A stretch of DNA of 58,584 nt from Candidatus Krumholzibacteriota bacterium. Its GTDB lineage: Bacteria > Krumholzibacteriota > Krumholzibacteriia > JAJRXK01. The stretch covers positions 1 to 58,584 of the forward strand of contig JAJRXK010000034.1 in assembly GCA_024276305.1 (NCBI GenBank), given 5' to 3'. Below the pieces are notes generated by a model that saw only the letters and a list, made by a program, of their open reading frames with translations, was not told where the DNA came from and searched no databases. Position numbers and translations under genes: made by a program. This document shows, piece after piece, positions 51,008 to 58,506 of this stretch (the first letter of the stretch is position 1; the number at the start of each line of letters is the position of its first letter).

Positions 51008-52266
51008 TCCCCCCCCTCCCCCGAGGATCCAAGGTTCAACACCACCGCGGCATTCAGTCCTCCTCTCGAGGACTCATTCAGAATCACCAGACTCCCATCG
51101 CAGACCCCAGCCCCGGTCGATCGCCCGCTTTCGAAGATCGGATCGACCGGACTCCATCCCGGCGGAGTGAGTTCGTCCCCCCTGCGATGACCCTCGAGAA
51201 CCAATCCAAGGGACGCGATCACGCTCGCAGATCCCATCTCTCCCCAGGAAGCCTTCGGACACCACACCGCCACCGATGAGAGCCGGTCTCCGAAGCAGAT
51301 CTCCAGACCCTTGGCCTCCGCAGCATCTGCTTCCATGTTTCCAGCCGCACTCGCCCACACCGTCGCCACCCCCATGCCGTCGGCCGCCGCCTCTCGCAGC
51401 GCTTCTCGGATCGCCAGAGCGAAGCCCTGCCCGTCGGGCGCATTCCCCCAGTAGCTTCCTCCGTCATTGGCGAATCCCACGCCTGTCACTCGGAGCACTT
51501 CATTCTCCATCGATGCCGGCAGGTCTTCGCTCCGCCTCAGTAGAACACACGCCGCCCCCTCGGATACGACGGCCCCGTTGCGATCCACCGCGAACGGTCT
51601 CGATCCTTCTGGAGAATCGTCTTGCGGAGAAAGGACACGAAGGTCGGACATGGCTCGATAGTAGCCGGGTGACAGAGTATCGACGCCTGCGACCAGGGCG
51701 AAGTCGATCTCACCCAAGCCGAGGGACGCGATGGCCGCATCGAGTGCCCCAACTGCCGAGACATTTCCGTTGCTGAAGGTGACGCAAGGCCCGGAGATCT
51801 TGTGTTGGATGGAAAAATGTCCCAGCGGGGCGTTGAGAACAGTTTGCTGAAACTTCAAGGGGTCGACTTCGCGAGGACGTCCCTCCGAGATCGCGGTCGA
51901 GATGGCTTCGACACAGTCCAACGGACCGCGCGACGTGCCCAGAAAAAGCCCCAGCCGATCGGGATCGACCTCGAGTCGACGGCCCATCAACCCCGCATCG
52001 GTCAAACAGCGCTGGGCAACCGCCGCGAAGATCTGATCGTGCGGAGGCAGACGCAGGAAACGCCGTGAGGGCAGCCATGGCCGAATTCCGTCCAGATCCA
52101 CTCGACCCGCAAGGGATGATCGGCATCCCTCTGACGACAGCCCCGGAACCTCTTCGAATGCATTGTCCCCTCGCCGAACCTTTTCGAGCACCGCAGCCAC
52201 GTCGTGACCAAGAGGAGTGACCATCGCCGCACAGCAAATCGCCACTCGTTGCATTCGCATGACCAT
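51004..52266 (-). CDS. Ketosynthase homologue without catalytic residues (chain-length-factor-like)
   Basis: 420 residues, ATG with AGGAG five bases upstream. Ketosynthase fold (VTPLGHDV, DRLGLFLGTSRGP, FALVAGVDTLSPGYY) but the nucleophile position reads SNGNVSA (Asn168 for Cys), the AHGTGT segment reads ASAAGNM and the GH of KxxxGH is GE (Glu343). All three catalytic residues are gone. KSbeta/CLF partners in type II polyketide and aryl polyene systems are similarly inactive and pair with an active KS, which here is the gene at 48783-50027. Confidence 0.85.
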   Translation of the reverse strand: MVMRMQRVAICCAAMVTPLGHDVAAVLEKVRRGDNAFEEVPGLSSEGCRSSLAGRVDLDGIRPWLPSRRFLRLPPHDQIFAAVAQRCLTDAGLMGRRLEVDPDRLGLFLGTSRGPLDCVEAISTAISEGRPREVDPLKFQQTVLNAPLGHFSIQHKISGPCVTFSNGNVSAVGALDAAIASLGLGEIDFALVAGVDTLSPGYYRAMSDLRVLSPQDDSPEGSRPFAVDRNGAVVSEGAACVLLRRSEDLPASMENEVLRVTGVGFANDGGSYWGNAPDGQGFALAIREALREAAADGMGVATVWASAAGNMEADAAEAKGLEICFGDRLSSVAVWCPKASWGEMGSASVIASLGLVLEGHRRGDELTPPGWSPVDPIFESGRSTGAGVCDGSLVILNESSRGGLNAAVVLNLGSSGEGGE

Positions 52267-52289
52267 CGATCTCCTATCGGAATCCCGGA

Positions 52290-53672
52290 TCAGAGATTGA
52301 GGTTGTCGGTGACCGTGCGCGTGACGAACAGAGGCGCGGACCGTGACCACGCCTCCACCACCTGCCCCTCGGTCTCGACCGAGAATGGAACCAGGGGCCA
52401 TGCGTATTCCTGATCGACATAGGCCCAGGAAACGGTGAGCCCCAACGTCGGTGAGTAGGCTGAAGACTTCACCTTCCCGACCGTTCGGTCTCCAATCCCG
52501 ATGCTCGCACCTTGTTGGAGTACCGAGCCATCGGAGTACGTCAGAAGAATCGCTCGCCGGCCGCTGCCTCGCCTCTCGGCCTCGAGCGCGTCGCGCCCTC
52601 GGAAATCCTCACGCGAGAATTGCACCGCCCACTCCACTCCAATCGAGAAGGGGCTGGATCCTTCGTCCAGAAAGGCCCGTCGCGGTGACTTCATTTCCAT
52701 CGCGAGAACTCGGCGCAGCTCCTTCTCGGAAGGAGGAATCGTTCGAGCCATACTGCTCTTCGCAATCTCCTCCTCCAGCGCGCCGATGGCATTCCGTGGC
52801 CCCAGAACTCGGAAGTCGAACTCGCCACTGTCCCCATAACGGCAGATGCTCACTTGCACACCCGCATGGTCGAGCTCCATTCCCTGACAGTAGGCAAGTC
52901 GCAAGAGATCCGAGCTGAAGTAGTCGGTGACGAAGTCCTGAGCCTCAGGACCCGATACCGAGAGCAGGTCATGGGTCTCGGTCTCGGACCGCAATTCGAC
53001 CTCCTGCCCGTCCTGCCTCCCACACTCCAGCAGATCGCCAATCCCCTGATCGACGTCGCCATCCCCCAATACCAAGTAGTCCGAGGACCGCGCGTAGATC
53101 CACACGATCGCAGCAATCTTGCCCGCATCGTCCAACATGAGGGACTGCAGAAGATCGCCCACCGCCAGCTCACTGACATTCCCGGTCACCGATCGCGCCA
53201 GACAATCCAGGGCATCTCGACCCGACACGCTCACTCTCTCGGTGGGCGACATCCGACCGACCAGCAATCCATGACGGGCCGAACGATAGGCATTCGGCTC
53301 GCGTTCGCCGCTCTCCGGAGCCTCGTCCACGCCAATGGCTTCGCGAAGGCGGCCTGCCGTTTCGCGAATCGCAGGCCATGCCTCGGTCTTTTCCAGAATG
53401 TAGTCCACGATCGCATTCACCGAACGGAACAGGCTGATTTCGGTATCTGCGACTTCCACTCCGAATCGTTGCTCGATGCCCGCCGCAAGCCCCAGAGCAT
53501 CCACCGAGTCCAGACCCAGCCCGGATCCGAAGAGCGGCGCGTCATTGCCGATGAGCTCAGGCGCTTCTTCCAGCAACAACGCATCGATGATGCACTCCTT
53601 CACCTCGTTCGTGAGCGATCGTCTCGCCTCCACGTAGGAGTTGATCTCCTCGATTCGAATCACCATGTCCAT
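52290..53672 (-). CDS. Acyl carrier protein domain fused to a GcvT/YgfZ-like domain
   Basis: 460 residues. Residues ~15-95 are an ACP: LFGSGLGLDSVDAL with the phosphopantetheine serine at 56. After a linker (about 96-128) comes a GcvT/YgfZ-superfamily region: VSGRDALDCLARSVTGNVSEL, a barrel segment with FSREDFRGRDALEAERRGSG, and the C-terminal KVKSSAYSPTLGLTVSWAYV. The catalytic Asp pair of aminomethyltransferases (GGxxDD) reads GKIAAI, and the YgfZ KGCYxGQE motif is absent, so the chemistry is uncertain. It is the only ACP in the operon. AGGAGA precedes the ATG. Confidence 0.85.
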   Translation of the reverse strand: MDMVIRIEEINSYVEARRSLTNEVKECIIDALLLEEAPELIGNDAPLFGSGLGLDSVDALGLAAGIEQRFGVEVADTEISLFRSVNAIVDYILEKTEAWPAIRETAGRLREAIGVDEAPESGEREPNAYRSARHGLLVGRMSPTERVSVSGRDALDCLARSVTGNVSELAVGDLLQSLMLDDAGKIAAIVWIYARSSDYLVLGDGDVDQGIGDLLECGRQDGQEVELRSETETHDLLSVSGPEAQDFVTDYFSSDLLRLAYCQGMELDHAGVQVSICRYGDSGEFDFRVLGPRNAIGALEEEIAKSSMARTIPPSEKELRRVLAMEMKSPRRAFLDEGSSPFSIGVEWAVQFSREDFRGRDALEAERRGSGRRAILLTYSDGSVLQQGASIGIGDRTVGKVKSSAYSPTLGLTVSWAYVDQEYAWPLVPFSVETEGQVVEAWSRSAPLFVTRTVTDNLNL

Positions 53673-53715
53673 GATCTCTCCTGAGTAGCCCTCACCTGCA
53701 CCGTCGATGATCGCA

Positions 53716-54486
53716 CTACAGACCGCCGGTGATGTCCACGCAACTCCCCGTCATGAACGACGAACGATCAGACAGAAGAAAGCAAATGAGGTTCGCCACT
53801 TCCTCTGCCCGTCCGAGACGTCCCAGAGCAGTGTGAGCAACCACATCGTCGAGAATCCTGCGCGGAATCTGCTTCGTCATGTCGGTCTCGATAAGACCCA
53901 CAACCAGAGCGTTGACGCGAATGTCATAGCGTCCGACCTCGTGCGCCAATGACTTCGTGAGGGCCAACACCGCACCCTTGGATGCGGCGTAGTTCACCTG
54001 ACCGGCGCGTCCTCGCGTCGCCGAGGTCGACGACAGGTTTACGATCGAGCCTCGTCGCTTGGCAGCCATGGGTTTGAGGACTCGACGACAGAGTCGAAAG
54101 GTGGCCCTGGCGTTCACATCCATGACTTCATCCCATTGCTCATCTCGCATCATGGAGAGGTAGATGTCGCTCGTGACTCCAGCGTTGTTGACCAAACCAT
54201 CGATCTGGCCAAACTTCTCTCGCGCCTGATTCACCAGTGCGATGATCACGTCGTGATCGGTCACGCTCCCGCGCAGAAGCACCAAGTGATCCGCACGATC
54301 GCCCACCGAACGCGCAAGCGATTCGGCTGATTCGTCGTCACTCCTGTAGTTCCCCACGACATTGGCCCCGCTGGCGATACACATCTGAGCCGTCGCCCGA
54401 CCGATACCTCGACTCGCTCCCGTGATGATGATCGTCTTCCCTTCGAGATCATTCGAAGGTGCATTCGCGAAGGAGGGTTCATTCAT
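53716..54486 (-). CDS. FabG-like 3-oxoacyl-ACP reductase
   Basis: 256 residues from the ATG that overlaps the dehydratase stop by 8 bases. SDR with TGASRGIG (23-30), NNAG (100-103), Ser152/153, Tyr166 and Lys170 (NYAASKGAV) and the FabG-type C-terminus FMTGSCVDITGGL. It reduces the beta-keto group formed by the ketosynthase using NADPH. A 43-base gap follows before the ACP-GcvT gene. Confidence 0.9.
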   Translation of the reverse strand: MNEPSFANAPSNDLEGKTIIITGASRGIGRATAQMCIASGANVVGNYRSDDESAESLARSVGDRADHLVLLRGSVTDHDVIIALVNQAREKFGQIDGLVNNAGVTSDIYLSMMRDEQWDEVMDVNARATFRLCRRVLKPMAAKRRGSIVNLSSTSATRGRAGQVNYAASKGAVLALTKSLAHEVGRYDIRVNALVVGLIETDMTKQIPRRILDDVVAHTALGRLGRAEEVANLICFLLSDRSSFMTGSCVDITGGL

Positions 54487-54979
54487 GCGATTCGGCCTCC
54501 GCGACCGGAGAATCATCGCTGCTTCGCAGTAGTGCTCGGAATGAAACCGTCGCGATTCGGTGGTCGTCGACGAAAGCGTCCACCTTGTAACGCACCAGGT
54601 CTCCATCTCTTCGCACCAGTCGAGCCTCCATCAGGATCGTGTCGCCCGGAGTCGCCGGTTGAACGAAAGTGCATTCGGCCGAAAGCAGGTAGCTCTCGTC
54701 GTAGTTCTGATCGAGAGGATCGGGCTCACCTTCAGCGGGTCCCATGAAGTACCCGCACTGGGCCATCGCCTCCATCAGGAGCGATCCCGGATAGATGGCC
54801 CGGGCGGGGTAGTGCCCCAGAAACACGGGGTCGCTCTGGGTGAGATTCTTCAGCGCCGAACAGCGCCCCGGACCACGGGACAGCACTCGATCAATCAGCA
54901 AGAGGGGATAACGCAGAGGGATTCTCTGGCGAATCCCGTCCGCATCCATCACTGGGTTCGAGCGCAGGTCGTCGCTCAC
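54479..54979 (-). CDS. FabZ/FabA-like 3-hydroxyacyl-ACP dehydratase
   Basis: 166 residues from a GTG overlapping the upstream stop (GTGA). Hot-dog fold with RYPLLLIDRVL, catalytic His56 in GHYPARAIYPG and Glu70 in LLMEAMAQCG, as in FabZ. It removes water from 3-hydroxyacyl-ACP. With KS, KR and DH but no enoyl reductase in the operon, the expected chain would keep double bonds unless an ER acts in trans. Confidence 0.9.
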   Translation of the reverse strand: MSDDLRSNPVMDADGIRQRIPLRYPLLLIDRVLSRGPGRCSALKNLTQSDPVFLGHYPARAIYPGSLLMEAMAQCGYFMGPAEGEPDPLDQNYDESYLLSAECTFVQPATPGDTILMEARLVRRDGDLVRYKVDAFVDDHRIATVSFRALLRSSDDSPVAEAESHE

Positions 54980-55857
54980 GCTGAACTCTCGGCGGTCCGG
55001 GGTTGGCCAAGTTCGGTCAGAAGCAGTGCAGCCGTGCGGCCTCGATCCGACGGGCACAAACACACCACGCGAACATGGCGAGCAAGCTCCTCGCAGCGCG
55101 ACAGAAAGTCGACATCCGGCAGGTCTTCCGAGGGTCGCGCCTCTGCCAGGATCATGGCACAGGCCTGAGCCACACTCCGAACCGGCGAAACGCTGGGAGT
55201 CGCAGCTCTCTCTCCCACCATCACGATCGTGTCGATCGAGCATCCCTGACCACCACGATCCCGGTGGACGAGCGCGGGACGACGGAATCGAACGGTTTTC
55301 CGGTCAGGTTCTCGATGGGGTTGGCCAATGCTCGACGGCTGCAAGAGCGGGTGCTTGCTGCTTTCGACTCCTACCGCCTTGGCCATCATGGCAAGCCGCA
55401 GGGAAGGGCCCTCGATCCAGGCGTAGCGATCACTCGCATACTCTGCACCTCGGCGACAGAGCTCCAACAGCAGCTGAGACCTACGATCGTAGTCTCCACC
55501 GATCAGAAGAGTGGCACGATTCTCGACAACCACCGACGATGCGTTGAGCCACAAGCCATCGGACAAGCAGCGGAGAGACCGGCTCAGAATGTCCTGTTCC
55601 AATCCCTCCAGAATCGACGGCAAGAAGGCCGTCACTCGGACCAGGCGCTCTCCAAGGCACAAGACATGTCGTCGTCCGTCATGCATGCGCCGATCGACGG
55701 AAGCTTCATAGACGTGGTCCCCTGTCGCGTCGACATCGTCGCTCTCGTCCCAGAACAGTTCGCGCACGCGATCGAGCAGACTCGTGTCGTCGCAAACGAC
55801 CTCGAAGCTCTGGTGCAGGAAGCGGAATCCGTAACGTCCCTCGATACCCTGGCTCAC
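54976..55857 (-). CDS. Degenerate HPr-kinase-like protein
   Basis: 293 residues from a GTG overlapping the pqqD-like stop (GTGA). The central region ENRATLLIGGDYDRRSQLLLE followed by CRRGAEYASDRYAWIEGPSL aligns with the HprK C-terminal P-loop (G-x-x-x-x-G-K-S/T) and the RGAxYxSDD segment, but GKS is RRS and the conserved histidine before the P-loop (LHxxxV) is Asn105. ATP binding by the usual route is therefore doubtful. Such paired HprK-like proteins next to PqqD are known from peptide-maturation clusters. Function here unknown. Confidence 0.65.
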   Translation of the reverse strand: MSQGIEGRYGFRFLHQSFEVVCDDTSLLDRVRELFWDESDDVDATGDHVYEASVDRRMHDGRRHVLCLGERLVRVTAFLPSILEGLEQDILSRSLRCLSDGLWLNASSVVVENRATLLIGGDYDRRSQLLLELCRRGAEYASDRYAWIEGPSLRLAMMAKAVGVESSKHPLLQPSSIGQPHREPDRKTVRFRRPALVHRDRGGQGCSIDTIVMVGERAATPSVSPVRSVAQACAMILAEARPSEDLPDVDFLSRCEELARHVRVVCLCPSDRGRTAALLLTELGQPRTAESSA

Positions 55858-56129
55858 GGCAGCACCTCGATCACTCCGGCACTCTGAAGCTGCTCGAGAG
55901 TCGCATCGAGTTCCCTGTTCAGGCGATCCGCTTGGACCGAAGGATAGGTCTCGACGAGCGCCTCCAAGATCTTGTCGCGCGTCTGGCCTCCCTCGCACGA
56001 GTACCAGATCACGGCCGCGGAAGTGTTGAGGTGAACGCTCGCGCCGGAACTGCGGAGATAGATCACCAATTCGTCCCCGAGTTCACGGGCGAGTACGTTC
56101 TCGGTCGTCTTGTACTGAGGATTGGGCAT
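55854..56129 (-). CDS. PqqD-like peptide chaperone
   Basis: 91 residues: NVLARELGDELVIYL, the central helix HLNTSAAVIWYSCEGGQT and a C-terminal helix with LEQLQSAGVIEV are the PqqD fold. PqqD-like proteins bind precursor peptides and present them to maturation enzymes (RiPP recognition element). The start ATG has no visible Shine-Dalgarno sequence and sits 17 bases after a strong hairpin, suggesting low translation relative to the Tat-protein gene. The stop overlaps the following kinase-like gene. Confidence 0.87.
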   Translation of the reverse strand: MPNPQYKTTENVLARELGDELVIYLRSSGASVHLNTSAAVIWYSCEGGQTRDKILEALVETYPSVQADRLNRELDATLEQLQSAGVIEVLP

Positions 56130-56146
56130 GGAACAGGATGTGGTTG

Positions 56147-56172
56147 GCCAACGCCCCCGTAGGGGCGTTGGC
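56147..56172 (-). terminator. Perfect 11-bp hairpin between the Tat-protein gene and pqqD
   Basis: GCCAACGCCCC and GGGGCGTTGGC form an uninterrupted 11-bp stem with a 4-base loop, 24 bases after the stop of the Tat-signal gene and 17 bases before the PqqD start. No T-tract follows, so it is better read as a partial terminator, processing site or 3' stabiliser than as a full terminator. It would give more transcript of the Tat gene than of the biosynthetic genes. Confidence 0.6.
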
Positions 56173-56195
56173 TCATGGGCTCTTGAAATGAGGGC

Positions 56196-56888
56196 CTAGC
56201 GCCGCGCCAGAGCGGGGCGAAGATCAGAGATGAACAGCCCGCTGATGTCGATGGGATTCCCTTGGGGCATCACGGAAAGCGCGATGTCGACATCTCGGAT
56301 CACACATTTGTCTCCCGTGGTCTGCTCGGCAGCCCTTCCTCCTGACAGCCCAGCGCTCCCAGTGCTCGTCGCGCAAGCAGTCGAACGGAGTTCCATGGGA
56401 ACCTGAGCTGCAGCGGTGTACACACCCGTATGAAGATCCAAGGTGCCAACAGTGGTACCAGTGAAGATCTCCGCCGTGAGTTGACCACAGGAGATCCCCG
56501 CCGGACCGAGAGGATCCGAGCTGAGTGACTGCATCACGCCCGCCATCTGGACGGTGGCCACATTCGCAGTAGCCGTGGGCAGAAGATCGATCACGCCGGA
56601 CACGCCGAACTCGACCGGAATCGTCGGGCCACCCGACACTGCGAAGTTCAAGACGAACGGCGTTCCGCCCGACATCTGATAACTCGCGGGCAGAGAGATG
56701 TTGAAGACCGATCCGCCCGGCGACAACTTGGACTGTCCGGCGTATACCTTCACCGAAGGTGTGAGATAGAGCAGCGCCGCGCCGCTGATGGCAACTGTCT
56801 TCTTGATGAACGAGCGTCGGGAGTCTCCGGTCGGAGCACCTTGACGTGGCTCTTCGGGCGTCTCGGGAGAGCGAGGTTCCTTGCTCAT
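56196..56888 (-). CDS. Tat-exported protein of unknown function, probable substrate of the cluster
   Basis: 230 residues. A hydrophilic N-terminus leads into a twin-arginine signal, SRRSFIKK (Arg24-Arg25) and hydrophobic VAISGAALLYL, followed by TPSVKVYAG where processing would occur. The mature ~180 residues are Ser/Thr/Gly/Ala-rich and beta-predicted, with three cysteines (SCGQ, ACAT, KCVI) and a basic end (ALARR). No family recognised. The gene has its own promoter, a ~138-base leader and an exceptional ribosome binding site. This pattern fits the abundant product that the other genes modify. Confidence 0.75.
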   Translation of the reverse strand: MSKEPRSPETPEEPRQGAPTGDSRRSFIKKTVAISGAALLYLTPSVKVYAGQSKLSPGGSVFNISLPASYQMSGGTPFVLNFAVSGGPTIPVEFGVSGVIDLLPTATANVATVQMAGVMQSLSSDPLGPAGISCGQLTAEIFTGTTVGTLDLHTGVYTAAAQVPMELRSTACATSTGSAGLSGGRAAEQTTGDKCVIRDVDIALSVMPQGNPIDISGLFISDLRPALARR

Positions 56889-56896
56889 CGTGTACT

Positions 56897-56905
56897 ACCT
56901 CCTTT
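56897..56905 (-). promoter_or_regulatory. Near-perfect Shine-Dalgarno of the Tat-protein gene
   Basis: AAAGGAGGT on the minus strand, eight bases before the ATG at 56888, fully complementary to the core of the 16S anti-SD. It is the strongest site seen in the window, in contrast to the downstream pqqD gene, which has none. Confidence 0.7.
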
Positions 56906-57033
56906 GAGTCATCGCAGGTTGCGTTGACCATTGCATTGCGGAGTGGGAAAACCAGCTCTCCGAAAGCGCGAAGGAGTGGGCGGGCAGGAGTTGCGTTCAA
57001 GGCCGCAGAGAGCACTGTCTTGTCAGCCGAAGA

Positions 57034-57062
57034 ACTGTAGCAGAACATCGTGTCGGGATCAA
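57034..57062 (-). promoter_or_regulatory. Promoter upstream of the Tat-protein gene
   Basis: On the minus strand TTGATC (57057-57062) and TACAGT (57034-57039) are 17 bases apart and the -10 is extended (TGCTACAGT). Start would be near 57027, giving a leader of about 138 bases. It lies inside the 209-base gap after the HprK-like gene and could drive the Tat-pqqD-fab genes independently. Confidence 0.55.
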
Positions 57063-57097
57063 GCTCGGAGCCTGTTCGCCCAACCTTCGCCCGGAGT

Positions 57098-57952
57098 TCA
57101 CCCCACGACTTCGTCCACCGCTCGCAGGAATCCGGTGCTATTGGCATAGCGCAGCCAATAGGATCGCACCGATTCGGCCACGTTACAGCCCAGCTCGAAG
57201 GCCAATTGCGAGTCGATCGCACTTCGGGCACTCCCCGAAACGATCGCCCGGTGGGCATCCCCAACACTCGCATTCTTCAAGCGGGTCGGCGCAGCGGGAT
57301 CGAAGCTCAATTCGATCAGCGTTGTCGGCGTGGTCGCGACTTCCGTCCATTTCGACCTCAGGCTTGGCGGCAAAAGCGCCCACGACCGTCGCCCGATCCT
57401 CAGAGCCGATGAAGTGTCGATTCTCAGCGCGGATACCGAACCATCCCGGAGAAAGAGGCGGCGCGGATATGGGTGAATCTGGCCTGTCTCGACCTGAATC
57501 GCGATGACTTCGTCGGAGTAGAGCTCCCAGCCATGCTGAAGCAAGAGCGCAGAACTGGTACTCTTGCCCGCATGCGTATCGCCCAGGAGCATGAGCGTCG
57601 TCGATCCCTTTCGGACACAAGCTCCATGCAGGACGAGGAATCTCTCCGAGACACTCACCGCCCAGTTGGTCAGACATCCCGCAATCCGCGCCAGGTCGGC
57701 CTCGTCCACGACTTCGCCGATGCGCTCATCGTCGCAAACCACGCGCCAACCATCCCATGACGCCGCAGTGGGGGTGGGCCGAGCGATCTCCAGAGCGATC
57801 CGCGGGGAGCGAAAGGAGGTCATCTGGGAATCCGGACGTGGCCCCGAGAACATCTGCCGCAGCTTCTCGGAGATCCATGGTCCCGGACCGTCGATCTCGA
57901 ATCGACAATCGAGAAGGTCGATCTCGGTCACGTGGCCATCCACGTCAATCAT
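57098..57952 (-). CDS. HPr-kinase-like protein with intact P-loop
   Basis: 284 residues from the ATG that overlaps the upstream stop by 8 bases. The HprK C-terminal-like kinase core has LHGACVRKG (His109), the P-loop LLGDTHAGKSTS (Lys130, Ser131) and GWELYSDEVIAI (Asp147). In PqqD-containing peptide clusters such kinases accompany PF14907 nucleotidyltransferases; no HPr or other PTS gene is adjacent. Phosphorylation of the Tat protein, a peptide or a small molecule is possible. Confidence 0.82.
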   Translation of the reverse strand: MIDVDGHVTEIDLLDCRFEIDGPGPWISEKLRQMFSGPRPDSQMTSFRSPRIALEIARPTPTAASWDGWRVVCDDERIGEVVDEADLARIAGCLTNWAVSVSERFLVLHGACVRKGSTTLMLLGDTHAGKSTSSALLLQHGWELYSDEVIAIQVETGQIHPYPRRLFLRDGSVSALRIDTSSALRIGRRSWALLPPSLRSKWTEVATTPTTLIELSFDPAAPTRLKNASVGDAHRAIVSGSARSAIDSQLAFELGCNVAESVRSYWLRYANSTGFLRAVDEVVG

Positions 57953-58322
57953 TCCGGAATCGCTCAGGCGGCGAATCGTCCTCGGAGCCGGAACTCTTGC
58001 GCCGGGACGCGCTGAGTCCCCACAAGATCCATCCGGCGGGGAAAAGTCCCACGGGGAACAGGCCCAGAGAGAAAATACCGGCGCTGAAGACCCCGATCGA
58101 GAACACTCCGGACGACACGATCCCGCAGGAAAAGATCCCACTGCTGTAGATTCCCAGAGAGAATTCACCCGCCGCGATGACTCCCATCACGAACTCACCC
58201 GCCGCGAAGTATCCGCGGGCGAGGTCTCCGTGGTGGAAGGGGTCATCGACGAACAGCACGCCGCCGAGAACGAGCAGGGATGCCACCACGAGTATCGCCA
58301 ATGCCCATCTGTGCGTCACCAT
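57945..58322 (-). CDS. Membrane-anchored pentapeptide-like repeat protein
   Basis: 125 residues from MVTHRWALAI (GGAGG just upstream; GTG one codon later is possible). One membrane helix (about 6-24) precedes about twelve tandem five-residue units of the form G-x-F/I-x-x (GEFSL GIYSS GIFSC GIVSS GVFSI), then GWILWGLSASRRK and an acidic end. The repeat period suggests a right-handed beta-helix or a glycine-zipper membrane segment. Head of the operon; its function is not recognised. Confidence 0.7.
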   Translation of the reverse strand: MVTHRWALAILVVASLLVLGGVLFVDDPFHHGDLARGYFAAGEFVMGVIAAGEFSLGIYSSGIFSCGIVSSGVFSIGVFSAGIFSLGLFPVGLFPAGWILWGLSASRRKSSGSEDDSPPERFRND

Positions 58323-58506
58323 GACCTCCGCAGGGGCTGCAACCCAATCACCCTCGCCTTCGCACACCCTCTGGGCCGACGAGTGGAGAGCTCATCCTAG
58401 CACAGCCCACAGCCCCGGGGGATCTCATTGAGGACCGCCCGTCTTAGGATCTCATCGCGCGAGGAAAGATTCCTTCCTGCCGCGCAGCAGAGCGCTCCGG
58501 ACCGCC

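Noticed and set aside
48783-54979. Housekeeping fatty-acid synthesis fab operon
   Set aside because: Inactive KS partner, ACP fused to a GcvT-like domain, no acpP, fabH, plsX or rpmF, and coupling to PqqD/HprK genes argue for a specialised pathway.
56889-56940. Short leader ORF (13 codons, ending in the SD of the Tat gene)
   Set aside because: No ribosome binding site of its own and no sign of coding; noted only as a chance frame in the leader.
56196-58322. Standard lasso-peptide cluster
   Set aside because: PqqD, HprK-like and PF14907 proteins are present, but no asparagine-synthase-like cyclase, transglutaminase-like peptidase or small precursor peptide could be found.
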